A program made the position numbers and the translations under genes. 64,000 nt of DNA from an uncultured Lachnospiraceae bacterium (GTDB taxonomy: Bacteria > Bacillota > Clostridia > Lachnospirales > Lachnospiraceae): assembly GCA_946182825.1 (NCBI GenBank), contig CAMGZH010000007.1, positions 26,965 through 90,964 of the forward strand, in the 5' to 3' direction. Below the pieces are notes generated by a model, which saw only the letters and a program-made list of their open reading frames with translations, searched no databases and was not told the DNA's origin. This document shows, piece after piece, positions 36,016 to 45,100 of this stretch (position 1 is its first letter; every line of letters starts with the position of its first letter).

Positions 36016-36939
36016 TTATTCGTGTACTCTTCCAATCAGATCACTTACCTTGTCAATTCCGTGACGTGACAGGTAATCTTCCATTCCTTCAATAATATCC
36101 AGCGTTGCTGTCGGATTCATAAAGTTGGCTGTTCCGACAGAAACCGCCGTTGCTCCTACCAGCATCATCTCCACGGCATCCTGCCATGTTGTGATTCCAC
36201 CCATTCCGATAATTGGAAGGTTAACGGCACCGGCTGCCTCGTATACCATGCGGACAGCAATCGGGTGCACCGCAGGGCCACTCATTCCACCGGTCTTATT
36301 GGCCAGAAGGAATTTCTGACGTTCCACATCCACCTTCATTCCGGTCAGTGTGTTGATCAATGAGATTCCGTCTGCTCCGCCGGCCTCAGCCGCCTTTGCG
36401 ATCTCGGCAATGCTGGTAACATTCGGTGTGAGCTTCATGATGACCGGAGCCTTTGCCTTTTCCTTGATGGCTCTGGTAATGCTCTCCACTTCCTTTGGAT
36501 CCTGGCCGAAAGCCAACGCTCCCTGCTTTACATTCGGACAGGAGATATTGATCTCAAGAAAGTCCACCCGTTTCTGATCGGCAAGGGCTTCTACCACCTC
36601 AAGATACTCATCTCTGGAATGACCACATACATTGACACCGACTACCACATCTTCCTTCTCAAGATAGGCCAGGTCTCGCTCGATGAAAGTATCAACGCCC
36701 GGGTTCTGAAGTCCGATGGCATTTAACATACCGCTTGGAACCTCTGCTACACGGGGAGTCGGATTACCGGACCATGGGGTGGATGAAACACCCTTGGTCA
36801 CAATGGCACCCAGACGAGAAAGGTCAACATATTCTCCGTATTCCATACCGCTTCCGAAAGTACCAGAAGCAGTCATAACAGGGTTCTTCAGCTTGATCCC
36901 TGCAAAATCAACAGACATATCCGGCTTACGATTCTCCAT
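36016..36939 (-). CDS. pyrD: Dihydroorotate dehydrogenase, catalytic subunit (class 1B)
   Basis: The FMN subunit of the NAD-linked enzyme, 307 residues. It has TASGTFGSGMEY, GLQNPGVD and the catalytic Cys in LEINISCPNVKQG, followed by ADGISLINT and GMGGI. The 1B assignment follows from the active-site Cys and the adjacent pyrK. Its ATG shares a base with the pyrK stop. Confidence 0.96.
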   Translation of the reverse strand: MENRKPDMSVDFAGIKLKNPVMTASGTFGSGMEYGEYVDLSRLGAIVTKGVSSTPWSGNPTPRVAEVPSGMLNAIGLQNPGVDTFIERDLAYLEKEDVVVGVNVCGHSRDEYLEVVEALADQKRVDFLEINISCPNVKQGALAFGQDPKEVESITRAIKEKAKAPVIMKLTPNVTSIAEIAKAAEAGGADGISLINTLTGMKVDVERQKFLLANKTGGMSGPAVHPIAVRMVYEAAGAVNLPIIGMGGITTWQDAVEMMLVGATAVSVGTANFMNPTATLDIIEGMEDYLSRHGIDKVSDLIGRVHE

Positions 36940-37718
36940 TAGATATTTACCTCCTCTGCATCAAATACAGGGCCGTCCTTGCACACTCTTGCGTTATGAA
37001 CCTTGGAGTGATCATCCACATCCACCGTCTCCACAACACATCCGAGGCATGCTCCCACGCCGCAGGCCATACGCTCTTCCATGGAAATATAACACTTGAT
37101 CTTACGAACCTTCGCAAACTTCTTAACGGCGCGCAGCATCGGTGTCGGACCACAGGCAAAGATCACATCGGCTCCAAGGTTGTTCTCCATGATGGCTCCG
37201 ATTACATTACCCTTTGTTCCCATGCTGCCGTCTTCGGTTGCAATATAAACAGAAGATCCGGTCTTAACGAACTCTTCCTTAAGGAACGGGAAGGACTTGT
37301 AGCCGAGAACAACACTGGAACTGTGGCGCAGATGCTTTGCAAGTTCAAGCATCGGAGGGATTCCGATTCCGCCGCCGATGAGGATCGCCTTCTTCTGTGG
37401 AATATCTGTCGGGAATCCGTTCCCCAGAGGTCCCATCAGCTCGATCACATCCCCTGCCACGTATTTGGAAAACAGCTCGGTTCCCTTACCGTTCACACGG
37501 TAAACAACGCGTAGCGCCTTTCTTTCCTTATCGATCTCACAGATAGAGATCGGTCTTGGCAGGATCATACTGCCATCATAACAATATAGATTGACAAACT
37601 GTCCTGGCTTTGCGCTTACCGCTGCTTCTGTTTTGATCCACATACTGTAGATGTCTTCTGCCACTTCCTCCTGCCGGATGACAATCGCCTGTTCCTTCTT
37701 CTTCGTAACCTCTGACAT
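36939..37718 (-). CDS. pyrK: Dihydroorotate dehydrogenase, electron transfer subunit
   Basis: The FAD and 2Fe-2S subunit passing electrons from PyrD to NAD, 259 residues. The FAD site is LPRPISICEID, the NAD site GGGIGIPPMLELAK, and the cluster Cys are in MACGVGACLGCVV plus a later CKDGP. It is paired with pyrD as expected. Confidence 0.96.
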   Translation of the reverse strand: MSEVTKKKEQAIVIRQEEVAEDIYSMWIKTEAAVSAKPGQFVNLYCYDGSMILPRPISICEIDKERKALRVVYRVNGKGTELFSKYVAGDVIELMGPLGNGFPTDIPQKKAILIGGGIGIPPMLELAKHLRHSSSVVLGYKSFPFLKEEFVKTGSSVYIATEDGSMGTKGNVIGAIMENNLGADVIFACGPTPMLRAVKKFAKVRKIKCYISMEERMACGVGACLGCVVETVDVDDHSKVHNARVCKDGPVFDAEEVNI

Positions 37719-37724
37719 GAGAAA

Positions 37725-38651
37725 TCATCTCCTTCCAAGTGCTGTACGAATATCTGTCAGCATATCTTCCACTGCTGCACGGGATGCCTGTGCAAAATGA
37801 TCCGCTCCAAACTTCTGATACTCATCCTTCTTATATGCAGCAATAATTCCTCTTGATGAATTAACAATAGCTCCAAGTCCGTCCTTATCAAAGAAGCCTG
37901 CAAGGTCTGCACCGGTGCCGCCCTGTGCGCCGTAACCCGGAACCAGAATAAAGGTATGAGGCATCTTCTTGCGAAGCTCCTCTCCCATCTTCGGATAGGT
38001 TGCGCCTACAACAGCTCCCACATTGGAATACTGACCTTCTCTTGTGTCTTCCCCCCAGCTCTCAACCATAGCTGCTACCTTCTCATACAAAGGCTCCTGA
38101 CCAATCTTCTGATCCTGGAACTCTCCGCTGCTCGGGTTCGATGTCTTAACAAGGACAAAGATTCCCCTGTCATTTTCCTTACATACATCAACGAAAGGCT
38201 TCACTCCGTCGGATCCAAGGTATGGGTTGACCGTTGCGAAATCCTCATCAAAGGGAGCAAAGGTCTTCTTGCCGACCTTGATCTTACCCAAATGCGCCTT
38301 CGCATATGCCTCTGAAGTGGAACCGATGTCGCCTCGCTTAATATCGCCGATAACGATCAGCCCCTTCTTATGACAGTAATCCACAGTCTCCTTGTATGCC
38401 ACAAGTCCCGGGATTCCAAACTGCTCGTACATGGCAATCTGAGGCTTTACAGCCGGAATCAGATCACAAGTTTCGTCAATAATAGCCTTGTTAAAAGCAA
38501 GAATGGCTCCTGCCACTGCTTCCAGGCTCTCCCCGCTCTCTTCCATGCTGGCCTTTAGAAGTTTCTCAGGTAAAAAGCTCAGCTGTGGATCAAGTCCTAC
38601 AACGATCGGCGCATTTTTCTTCTGAATTTCCTGAATCAGATTCTTAATCAT
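37725..38651 (-). CDS. pyrF: Orotidine 5'-phosphate decarboxylase (type 2)
   Basis: Final step of UMP synthesis, 308 residues, the longer type 2 form. Visible are VGLDPQLSFLP, AFNKAIIDET, the catalytic Lys/Asp motif IVIGDIKRGDIGST, and VPGYGAQGG near the C-terminus. The gene lies 6 bp in front of pyrK. Confidence 0.96.
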   Translation of the reverse strand: MIKNLIQEIQKKNAPIVVGLDPQLSFLPEKLLKASMEESGESLEAVAGAILAFNKAIIDETCDLIPAVKPQIAMYEQFGIPGLVAYKETVDYCHKKGLIVIGDIKRGDIGSTSEAYAKAHLGKIKVGKKTFAPFDEDFATVNPYLGSDGVKPFVDVCKENDRGIFVLVKTSNPSSGEFQDQKIGQEPLYEKVAAMVESWGEDTREGQYSNVGAVVGATYPKMGEELRKKMPHTFILVPGYGAQGGTGADLAGFFDKDGLGAIVNSSRGIIAAYKKDEYQKFGADHFAQASRAAVEDMLTDIRTALGRR

Positions 38652-38714
38652 GTACGTCTCCTTTTTCTATCTTGTATCTATCGATGCTGTGCATCAAACA
38701 ACCAATGTTTGGCC

Positions 38715-40010
38715 CTAGGCCTCTTCTGATGTCCTTGTGTAAACGATCCGTCCATCCAGGATCGTGGTGCGAACCACGCCATCCAGGGTCCATCCGGCAA
38801 AGGGGGTGTTATGTCCCTTGCTGTAAAAATCCTCCGGATCCACCACATAGCTGGTATTTGGATCAAAGATCACCACATCTGCGATCTTGCCCTCTGAAAT
38901 ATCTCCCCGGTCGATATGAAGGATCTTCGCCGGATTGTAGCTCATCTTCTCTGCCATCATCATCGGCGTCAGATATCCCTTCTTCACCAGCTGGGTATAG
39001 GTAAGGGAGGCCGACGTCTCCAGTCCCACAATGCCAAAAGGAGCATGTAGGAAATCCTTCTCCTTCTCCTCCTTCGTGTGAGGCGCGTGATCGGTACTGA
39101 TCACCTCAAAGGTACCGTCAGAAAGACCCTTGATCAGGGCATCCCGGTCCTGCCTGCTTCGAAGAGGCGGATTCATTTTATAATTGGAATCATCAGAGGA
39201 TGGAATGTCATCCTCGGTCAATGTGAAATGATGAGGACATACTTCTCCTGAAACCCGGATCCCCTTCGCCTTGGCATCCCGGATCAGATCGTATGACTCT
39301 TTCGTAGAACAATGGCAAAGGTGAAGGGATGCCCCCGTCTCCTCTGCCAGCATAATATCTCTGGCTTCGATAATATTCTCAACCGCATTGCTGATGCCCG
39401 GAACCTCTAATTCTCCGGACCGTTTGCCCTTGTTCATAACACCGCCCTGCACAAGACGGATATCCTCACAGTGGGCTAAAACAGGAATGTTGGCATCGGC
39501 TGCGATCTCCATAGCCTCTCGTAATAATCCGGAATCCATAACAGACTTGCCATCCTCGCTGATGGCACGAATTCCCTTCTCAAGCATTCCTCCAAGATCG
39601 GAAAGTTCTTTGCCTTCCATTCCTCTGGTAATGCTTCCGGCCTGCAGAACATGCGTCATACCGCAGGCTTTGGCCTTCTCGGTGACAAGATCAATGATCT
39701 CCGGTGAATCTGCCACCGGCTTGGTGTTCGGCATTGCCACCAGGGTCGTAACACCCCCTCTTGCCGCTGCCATACTACCGGTCTCAATGGTCTCCTTATC
39801 CGTCTGCCCCGGCTCCCGGAGGTGAACGTGAAGGTCAACAAAACCCGGCATAACAAAACAGCCTGCTGCATCGATCACCTGATCCTCTTCCTCTGCCTCG
39901 ATCCGTCCGGCAATACGCTCCACACGATCTCCCGAAATACGAAGATCTGCGATGCTATCAAGTCCGGTTGCGGGGTTAATGATTCTACCATTTGTTATTA
40001 CAATTCCCAT
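38715..40010 (-). CDS. pyrC: Dihydroorotase
   Basis: A class I dihydroorotase of 431 residues. The metal site HVHLREPG is near residue 61, further ligands are in LAHCED, LHLCHCST and STDHAPH, and the C-terminus has the FAGWTL motif. It is the first pyrimidine gene of the run, 39 bp behind the TPR lipoprotein gene. pyrB and carAB are not in this window. Confidence 0.96.
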   Translation of the reverse strand: MGIVITNGRIINPATGLDSIADLRISGDRVERIAGRIEAEEEDQVIDAAGCFVMPGFVDLHVHLREPGQTDKETIETGSMAAARGGVTTLVAMPNTKPVADSPEIIDLVTEKAKACGMTHVLQAGSITRGMEGKELSDLGGMLEKGIRAISEDGKSVMDSGLLREAMEIAADANIPVLAHCEDIRLVQGGVMNKGKRSGELEVPGISNAVENIIEARDIMLAEETGASLHLCHCSTKESYDLIRDAKAKGIRVSGEVCPHHFTLTEDDIPSSDDSNYKMNPPLRSRQDRDALIKGLSDGTFEVISTDHAPHTKEEKEKDFLHAPFGIVGLETSASLTYTQLVKKGYLTPMMMAEKMSYNPAKILHIDRGDISEGKIADVVIFDPNTSYVVDPEDFYSKGHNTPFAGWTLDGVVRTTILDGRIVYTRTSEEA

Positions 40011-40049
40011 GATCTCTCCCTGTCACTACAAAAACGATCCTTCTATCGA

Positions 40050-40715
40050 TCAAAGACGACTCTTCAAAAACTCTGCCTCATCCTGCATATCCTCATCCTG
40101 GGGATACTGCTTAAGATATTTCTTGGCGGCCTGATAGGCCTTCTTATAGTCAGCCTGCTTCTCATATAGAAGGACTCTCTGACGGAGTACATTTTCCGAT
40201 GCTCTGGCTTCTCCCGGCATGATCATATAAAACTGCTCTGCCTGGCCGGAAAGATCGGCTGCGATCAGATACACATAGGCCTTCTCATACATCTCGTTCT
40301 CCCCGGATGTACGGCACGCGCTCTCAAGAGCCTCAAACGCCTTCTTGGCCTTTCCAGTGTCTGCATAGATCATTCCCTTTAAGAAGGAAGCGTTGGCATC
40401 ATCCTTATGGTAGTCCTCTAAGGAGCCTAAGGTTGCCAGCGCTGCTCCCGGCTTATTCAAACGGTACTGAGCCGTCGCCTTGTAATAGCAGATATCTGCC
40501 TCTCTGGCCGTGATCCGTCCACCGGACTCCTTCAACGCCTTGTTGAAATAGGAAAGCGCCTTCTTGTAATCCTCATCCTCCATTGCAGCAATTCCCTTCT
40601 GCTTGTATGCATTCTGCTTTTTCACATTTCCGCATCCTGCCAGAAGGCTTGCTGACAACACAAGAGAAGCTGCCACTGTTATGTACTTTTTCCGTTTCTT
40701 CTTATAATTACCCAT
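40050..40715 (-). CDS. TPR-repeat lipoprotein
   Basis: A 221-residue exported lipoprotein: a basic N-terminus, hydrophobic stretch and lipobox SLLAGC with Cys28. At least four tetratricopeptide-like helices pairs follow (AMEDEDYKKALSYFNKAL, FLKGMIYADTGKAKKAFEAL). ATG 40715 gives an ideal signal peptide. It has no Shine-Dalgarno and a TATAAT 9 bases upstream, so the mRNA may be leaderless. TPR proteins act as scaffolds; the partner is unknown. Confidence 0.85.
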   Translation of the reverse strand: MGNYKKKRKKYITVAASLVLSASLLAGCGNVKKQNAYKQKGIAAMEDEDYKKALSYFNKALKESGGRITAREADICYYKATAQYRLNKPGAALATLGSLEDYHKDDANASFLKGMIYADTGKAKKAFEALESACRTSGENEMYEKAYVYLIAADLSGQAEQFYMIMPGEARASENVLRQRVLLYEKQADYKKAYQAAKKYLKQYPQDEDMQDEAEFLKSRL

Positions 40716-40724
40716 AGTACTTTT

Positions 40725-40730
40725 ATTATA
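40725..40730 (-). promoter_or_regulatory. Candidate -10 element directly before the TPR lipoprotein ATG
   Basis: TATAAT on the - strand ends 9 bases before the start codon, with only a weak -35 (TGTTCA, 17 bases upstream). If it is used, transcription starts at or within 2 bases of the ATG. Confidence 0.5.
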
Positions 40731-40779
40731 GCAAATTTCTCCGGCACTGAACAGAAAATAAGGAAAAGATCCCATCATA

Positions 40780-40788
40780 TGATATAAT
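40780..40788 (+). promoter_or_regulatory. Extended -10 promoter of the CNNM/CorC gene
   Basis: TGATATAAT on the + strand is a consensus extended -10; no good -35 is seen at 17 bases. It is about 27 bases before the start codon at 40816. Confidence 0.6.
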
Positions 40789-40815
40789 ATTTTCAACTTT
40801 TAAGGAGAAATGCTT

Positions 40816-42087
40816 ATGGATACATTGATACAAACCATTGTACTGTTACTTTTACTGAGCCTGTCCGCCTTTTTCTCATCTGCGGAAACGGCCCTTACCA
40901 CCGTCAGCAACATCCGGCTTCGGACCATGGCCGAAAACGGCAATAAGAAGGCTGCCCGGGTATTAAAGATCACCGATGATACCCCCAAGATGCTTTCTGC
41001 CATTCTGATCGGCAACAACGTTGTGAATATTTCCGCCTCTTCCCTTGCCACCATTCTCGCCATCCGGCTCTTTGGAAGCTACGGCGCCGGCATCGCCACC
41101 GGTACCATGACCCTTCTGGTCCTGCTCTTCGGCGAGATCACGCCGAAATACATTGCAGCCCGCCAGGCCGTTAAGGTCTCCCTTCGCTGCAGCGGTGTCA
41201 TTTATACCCTGATGGTGGTACTGACCCCTGTGATCTGGGTGGTCAACCATCTGGTCAGTGGTCTTTTACACCTCCTTCGTGCTGATCGTATGGAAGATTC
41301 CTCCTCCATGACAGAGGAAGAATTCCGAACCATCATCGATGTGGGCTCGGAGTCCGGTGCCATTGAGGATACAGAAAAAGACTATATCAACAACCTGTTT
41401 GATTTCTCTGATACGAAGGTCAAGGAGCTGATGATCCCCAAGATCGACGTTACCATGATCAGCAGCACCGCCTCTTATGACAAGATCCGCCAGATCTATG
41501 CCAACAGCATGTACACAAGGCTTCCGGTCTACGAGGAGGATGCCGATCATATCATCGGTATTCTGAATATGAAGGATCTCCTTCTCAAGGACAAAGGAAC
41601 GGATTTCTCCATTAAGCGCCTGCTGCGGGAGCCTTATTACACCTACGAATTCAAAAGCGCCGCCGATCTTTTTCACGATATGCGACGTGACCGGATCCAT
41701 CTTGCCATCGTCCAGGACGAATACGGTGATGTCACCGGAATCGTGACCATGGAAGATCTCTTAGAAGAGCTTGTAGGCGAGATCCGGGACGAATATGACG
41801 CCAACGAAGAAGATGACTTGATCAAGGAAAGCGACACAGACTACACCGCCATGGGAACCATGAACCTTGACGACCTGTGTCAGGAACTGGATCTTCCCTT
41901 CACTTCGGAAGACTATGACACCATCGGCGGTTACCTTCTGGGTCTGTTCGATCACTTCCCCAAGGTAGGCGAATCCTACGTTTCCTCCGAAGGCATCATC
42001 CTCTCCGCTTCCGCCGTCCGTCGACGCCGGATCGTAAGAGTTCACATCCATCTTCCAAAACGGGACACAGAGGAAGAAACTTCATAA
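40816..42087 (+). CDS. CNNM/CorC-type transporter-associated membrane protein (DUF21-CBS-CorC_HlyC)
   Basis: A 423-residue protein: an N-terminal DUF21 domain with about four hydrophobic segments (residues 5-135, FFSSAETALTTVSNIRLR, LIGNNVVNISASSLA), two CBS domains (about 200-330) and the C-terminal CorC_HlyC domain (DTIGGYLLGLF, VGESYVSSEG). Family members export or regulate magnesium; older names call them hemolysins. ATG 40816 is 8 bases from AAGGAG; the ATG at 40810 is too close. Confidence 0.9.
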   Translation: MDTLIQTIVLLLLLSLSAFFSSAETALTTVSNIRLRTMAENGNKKAARVLKITDDTPKMLSAILIGNNVVNISASSLATILAIRLFGSYGAGIATGTMTLLVLLFGEITPKYIAARQAVKVSLRCSGVIYTLMVVLTPVIWVVNHLVSGLLHLLRADRMEDSSSMTEEEFRTIIDVGSESGAIEDTEKDYINNLFDFSDTKVKELMIPKIDVTMISSTASYDKIRQIYANSMYTRLPVYEEDADHIIGILNMKDLLLKDKGTDFSIKRLLREPYYTYEFKSAADLFHDMRRDRIHLAIVQDEYGDVTGIVTMEDLLEELVGEIRDEYDANEEDDLIKESDTDYTAMGTMNLDDLCQELDLPFTSEDYDTIGGYLLGLFDHFPKVGESYVSSEGIILSASAVRRRRIVRVHIHLPKRDTEEETS

Positions 42088-42091
42088 AGCC

Positions 42092-42130
42092 AAAAGGGCG
42101 TGTGAAAACAAATGTTTTCACACGCCTTTG
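42092..42130. terminator. Bidirectional terminator (GGCGTGTGAAAAC type)
   Basis: Arms GGCGTGTGAAAACA and its complement with a very short loop, between the convergent CNNM gene and the last gene of the pilus locus. The arm sequence recurs in the terminator at 53331. Confidence 0.88.
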
Positions 42131-42139
42131 TATTACCCT

Positions 42140-45100
42140 TTACAGTGAGACATACGCTTTCCCATGTCGACTGTAAACGGTGTGCACCTCATAGGATCGG
42201 ATCGCACCGTTTTGTCCCCGAAGGAGGATCTGATGGGCTGTCTGGTCTACATAGGCTGTATGCCGGGTATCGTCTCCACAGTAGTAGTAGAAAACAACAT
42301 ACCCCGTCGCATTCTTATCCTTTTCCCATTCGATCCACTGTTCCTTTCCATGGGGAATACCGCCGCCCTTCACATGCAGCGGACGAACATATCCGTATTC
42401 CCTTTCTTCCGAATCTTTGGATGTGACCGTCTTTTGATCCGGTTCCTTGACGCATACCCTGATCCGGTAGGTATAGCATCCGGTCTCCTTCGGATGGTCT
42501 ACAAATTCCATCCGCGCCTTTCCGTCGCAGGGAACTTCTCCTACAACGCGCTCCGCTTCCCCTTCTTTTCTGCGCAGGATCTGAGCACATTCCCCGGCAG
42601 GGTCAAGTGTAAACAGCAGATGGATTCCGTCTTCCCGGTATCCCTTGCTCTCCGTCAGGATCTTCGGCGGTTCAAGGAAAAGGGTCCGACCGGAATATTC
42701 CTTTCGGCACAGGCTGACATGCCCCATTCGTTTCGCATAGATCCGAATGGTATAGACCGCATCTTCCGAGAGATCCCCAAGGAAGACCTCCTCCTTCTCC
42801 GCCGGAACAGACACCTCCTTCTGTGTTCCGTCCCTCTTACGGTACAGGACCTTATATCCGTCGCAGTCTCTGACCTTTTCCCACTGCACCAGGATCCCAC
42901 GATATCCGGCCTGTAATCTGACGCCTTCCACCTCCGGAACAAAGGCCGCCTCCACGCATTCACTCCAGTCTCCGTATACAGGGGGCGCCTCCGCGCCGTC
43001 GCAAAGTTCCTGCCCTTCTCCCCGGATCCGGTACTCATAGACGCCTTCAGTCACAACATCCCTGTACATGCTCCGGGTATGATCGGTGTAGTAGGCTCCC
43101 CCTGCATCCCGGCTGTCCTGATCGATCACGACAAGGTCTTCCCAGGGCAAAGCCCGGTTTTCCTTCCCGCACAGACGTCTCTGCACCCGATAACGGTCTG
43201 CATCTCCATCCAGATCAAAGAACAGATCGATCCTTCCATCCCCCTTTTCTTTTGCTGTAAGTGACGGACGGTCGATGCCTCTTGTTCTCGCCCTTGCAAA
43301 CGAAGGATGTGCCTTCTTCCCATGCGAAGATGTCTCCATGGTGATCCGGTAATCTGTATCCGCCTTCAAACCACCCATGACACAGGAGGTCCTTTCTTCC
43401 TCATTTCCCTTTCGGGTGATCGTCCTGCTTCTGTAGCTTCCGTCCTCTCCATCAAGAACCAGGCGGATTTCATCCGCCTCCTTGCATGCATCCCAGTTGA
43501 TCCGCAAAGATCGGTTTCCCTCATCGCAGAAGATCCTTAGACCGTACTCCTCCAAAAGCCCGGTTCTGTCATAGGTCTTACAGGAAGAAAAGGCCTGCTG
43601 CCATGCCACAAGTCCCTTCCCCGTCAAAGCTTCGTAGCCCTTCTCTCTGGTGAAGGACTGCGCCTGCCGGATCTGTTTTCCTGTAAACAGCCAACGCTGC
43701 TGCATATACCCGGTGGATTTCTCAAAATGGTCGGATCCCTCCGAAAGAAACGCTTTTCTTTGTTCCTCGCTTGCCACCGCATTGTTGGATATCAGCCTCT
43801 CGTTGGCCGCCAGGGCATCCTTCAACTCCCTCTGGTAGGCCTTCTCCTTCCAGACAGAATAAGGCAAAAGTCCAAGGGTTGCCGTGTCGATCTTTCTTAC
43901 ATAGATCGGAGCCGCATCCTCCGTCGCCTCGGATCCGCCGCTTTCATTCCGCCCTTCTTCGAGCTCTTTTTCATCCACTTCCTTTGAATCCTGCGAGTCG
44001 GAGGTCAACACAAAAAGTTTTGAGACATACACCGTCTGATTGATCTTCCAGCCTTCCTTAGGGTGCTGCCACTTATCCTCCACTTCATAAAAAATGGATG
44101 CTTCGCCCACATCTCCCAATTCCCGCAGATCCTCCAGAGCAAAGGTCTTATGTTTCAGATCCGTATAGACATGGATCTTCTCCTGCAAAACCGGACCGTC
44201 TTCCCGGTCAAATGCACTGACTGTATCCGGGGACAACAGCTTTTTCATAATGGCCTGCCGGTTTTCCTCACTGCGGTCACAAAGCTGCCGGTCATACAGA
44301 CTGCTGTCATAGGCCTGGATCTCGGGATACTCATCCCATACCGCATAGACCGTCACAACTGCCCGGTTCTGCTCCAGGTTCCACCGGTCCTGTTTTACCG
44401 CCTGCAGAAAAAATTCCATCGTATCCGGCGGAAGACCACTGCCTTTTTGAAGAACTCCCTCGTCTGTATAGACCGCATCGGGAGAAAGGCTCCATCCCTG
44501 CCAGGAATAGCGCTTTGTTCCATCAATCTCCCCTCCGGCATTTTTATCGTAGTACCGACCGGCGACCTGCTTCTCAAAATAAGGCTCTCTGTCATGGGTC
44601 GGGCCGTCGTTTCCGGGAAGAACATCCCCCAGATGATAGCCTTTCCCGATATAGTTTTTCGCACCGTTGGTCTGTCCGTTTCCATGAAAGTACAGGTCGA
44701 TATCCATATCCCACTGACCATAGAAGGTATGGTCCTCCTTGTAGATGGCCAATCGTCTGTCCTCATGCCACAGACTTCCCGGACTGCCTTCCTTTTCATC
44801 ACACCATCCCTTCTGGACAAAGGCACAGGTAAGTTCCTTCCGCTTCCCATCCTTTTCATAGAAGACCCTGGAACGATCAGCTTCCCTATGATCGCTATCC
44901 GTGGTGAAGGTCTGCACCTCGCTCCAGTAATAGGAGGTCGGCTTTGGATCCTGCGTTATAACACCATCCACCGCCGTTTGTATATTCCCCCGATAGGATG
45001 CTGAAAGCAGCGCCGACAGAACCACCGTTCCCACTTTGCCGTTCTGCTTTGCACCAGCCTTTGGCTGGTAATTCTCCCCGACCTTTTCCTCCGGTACATA

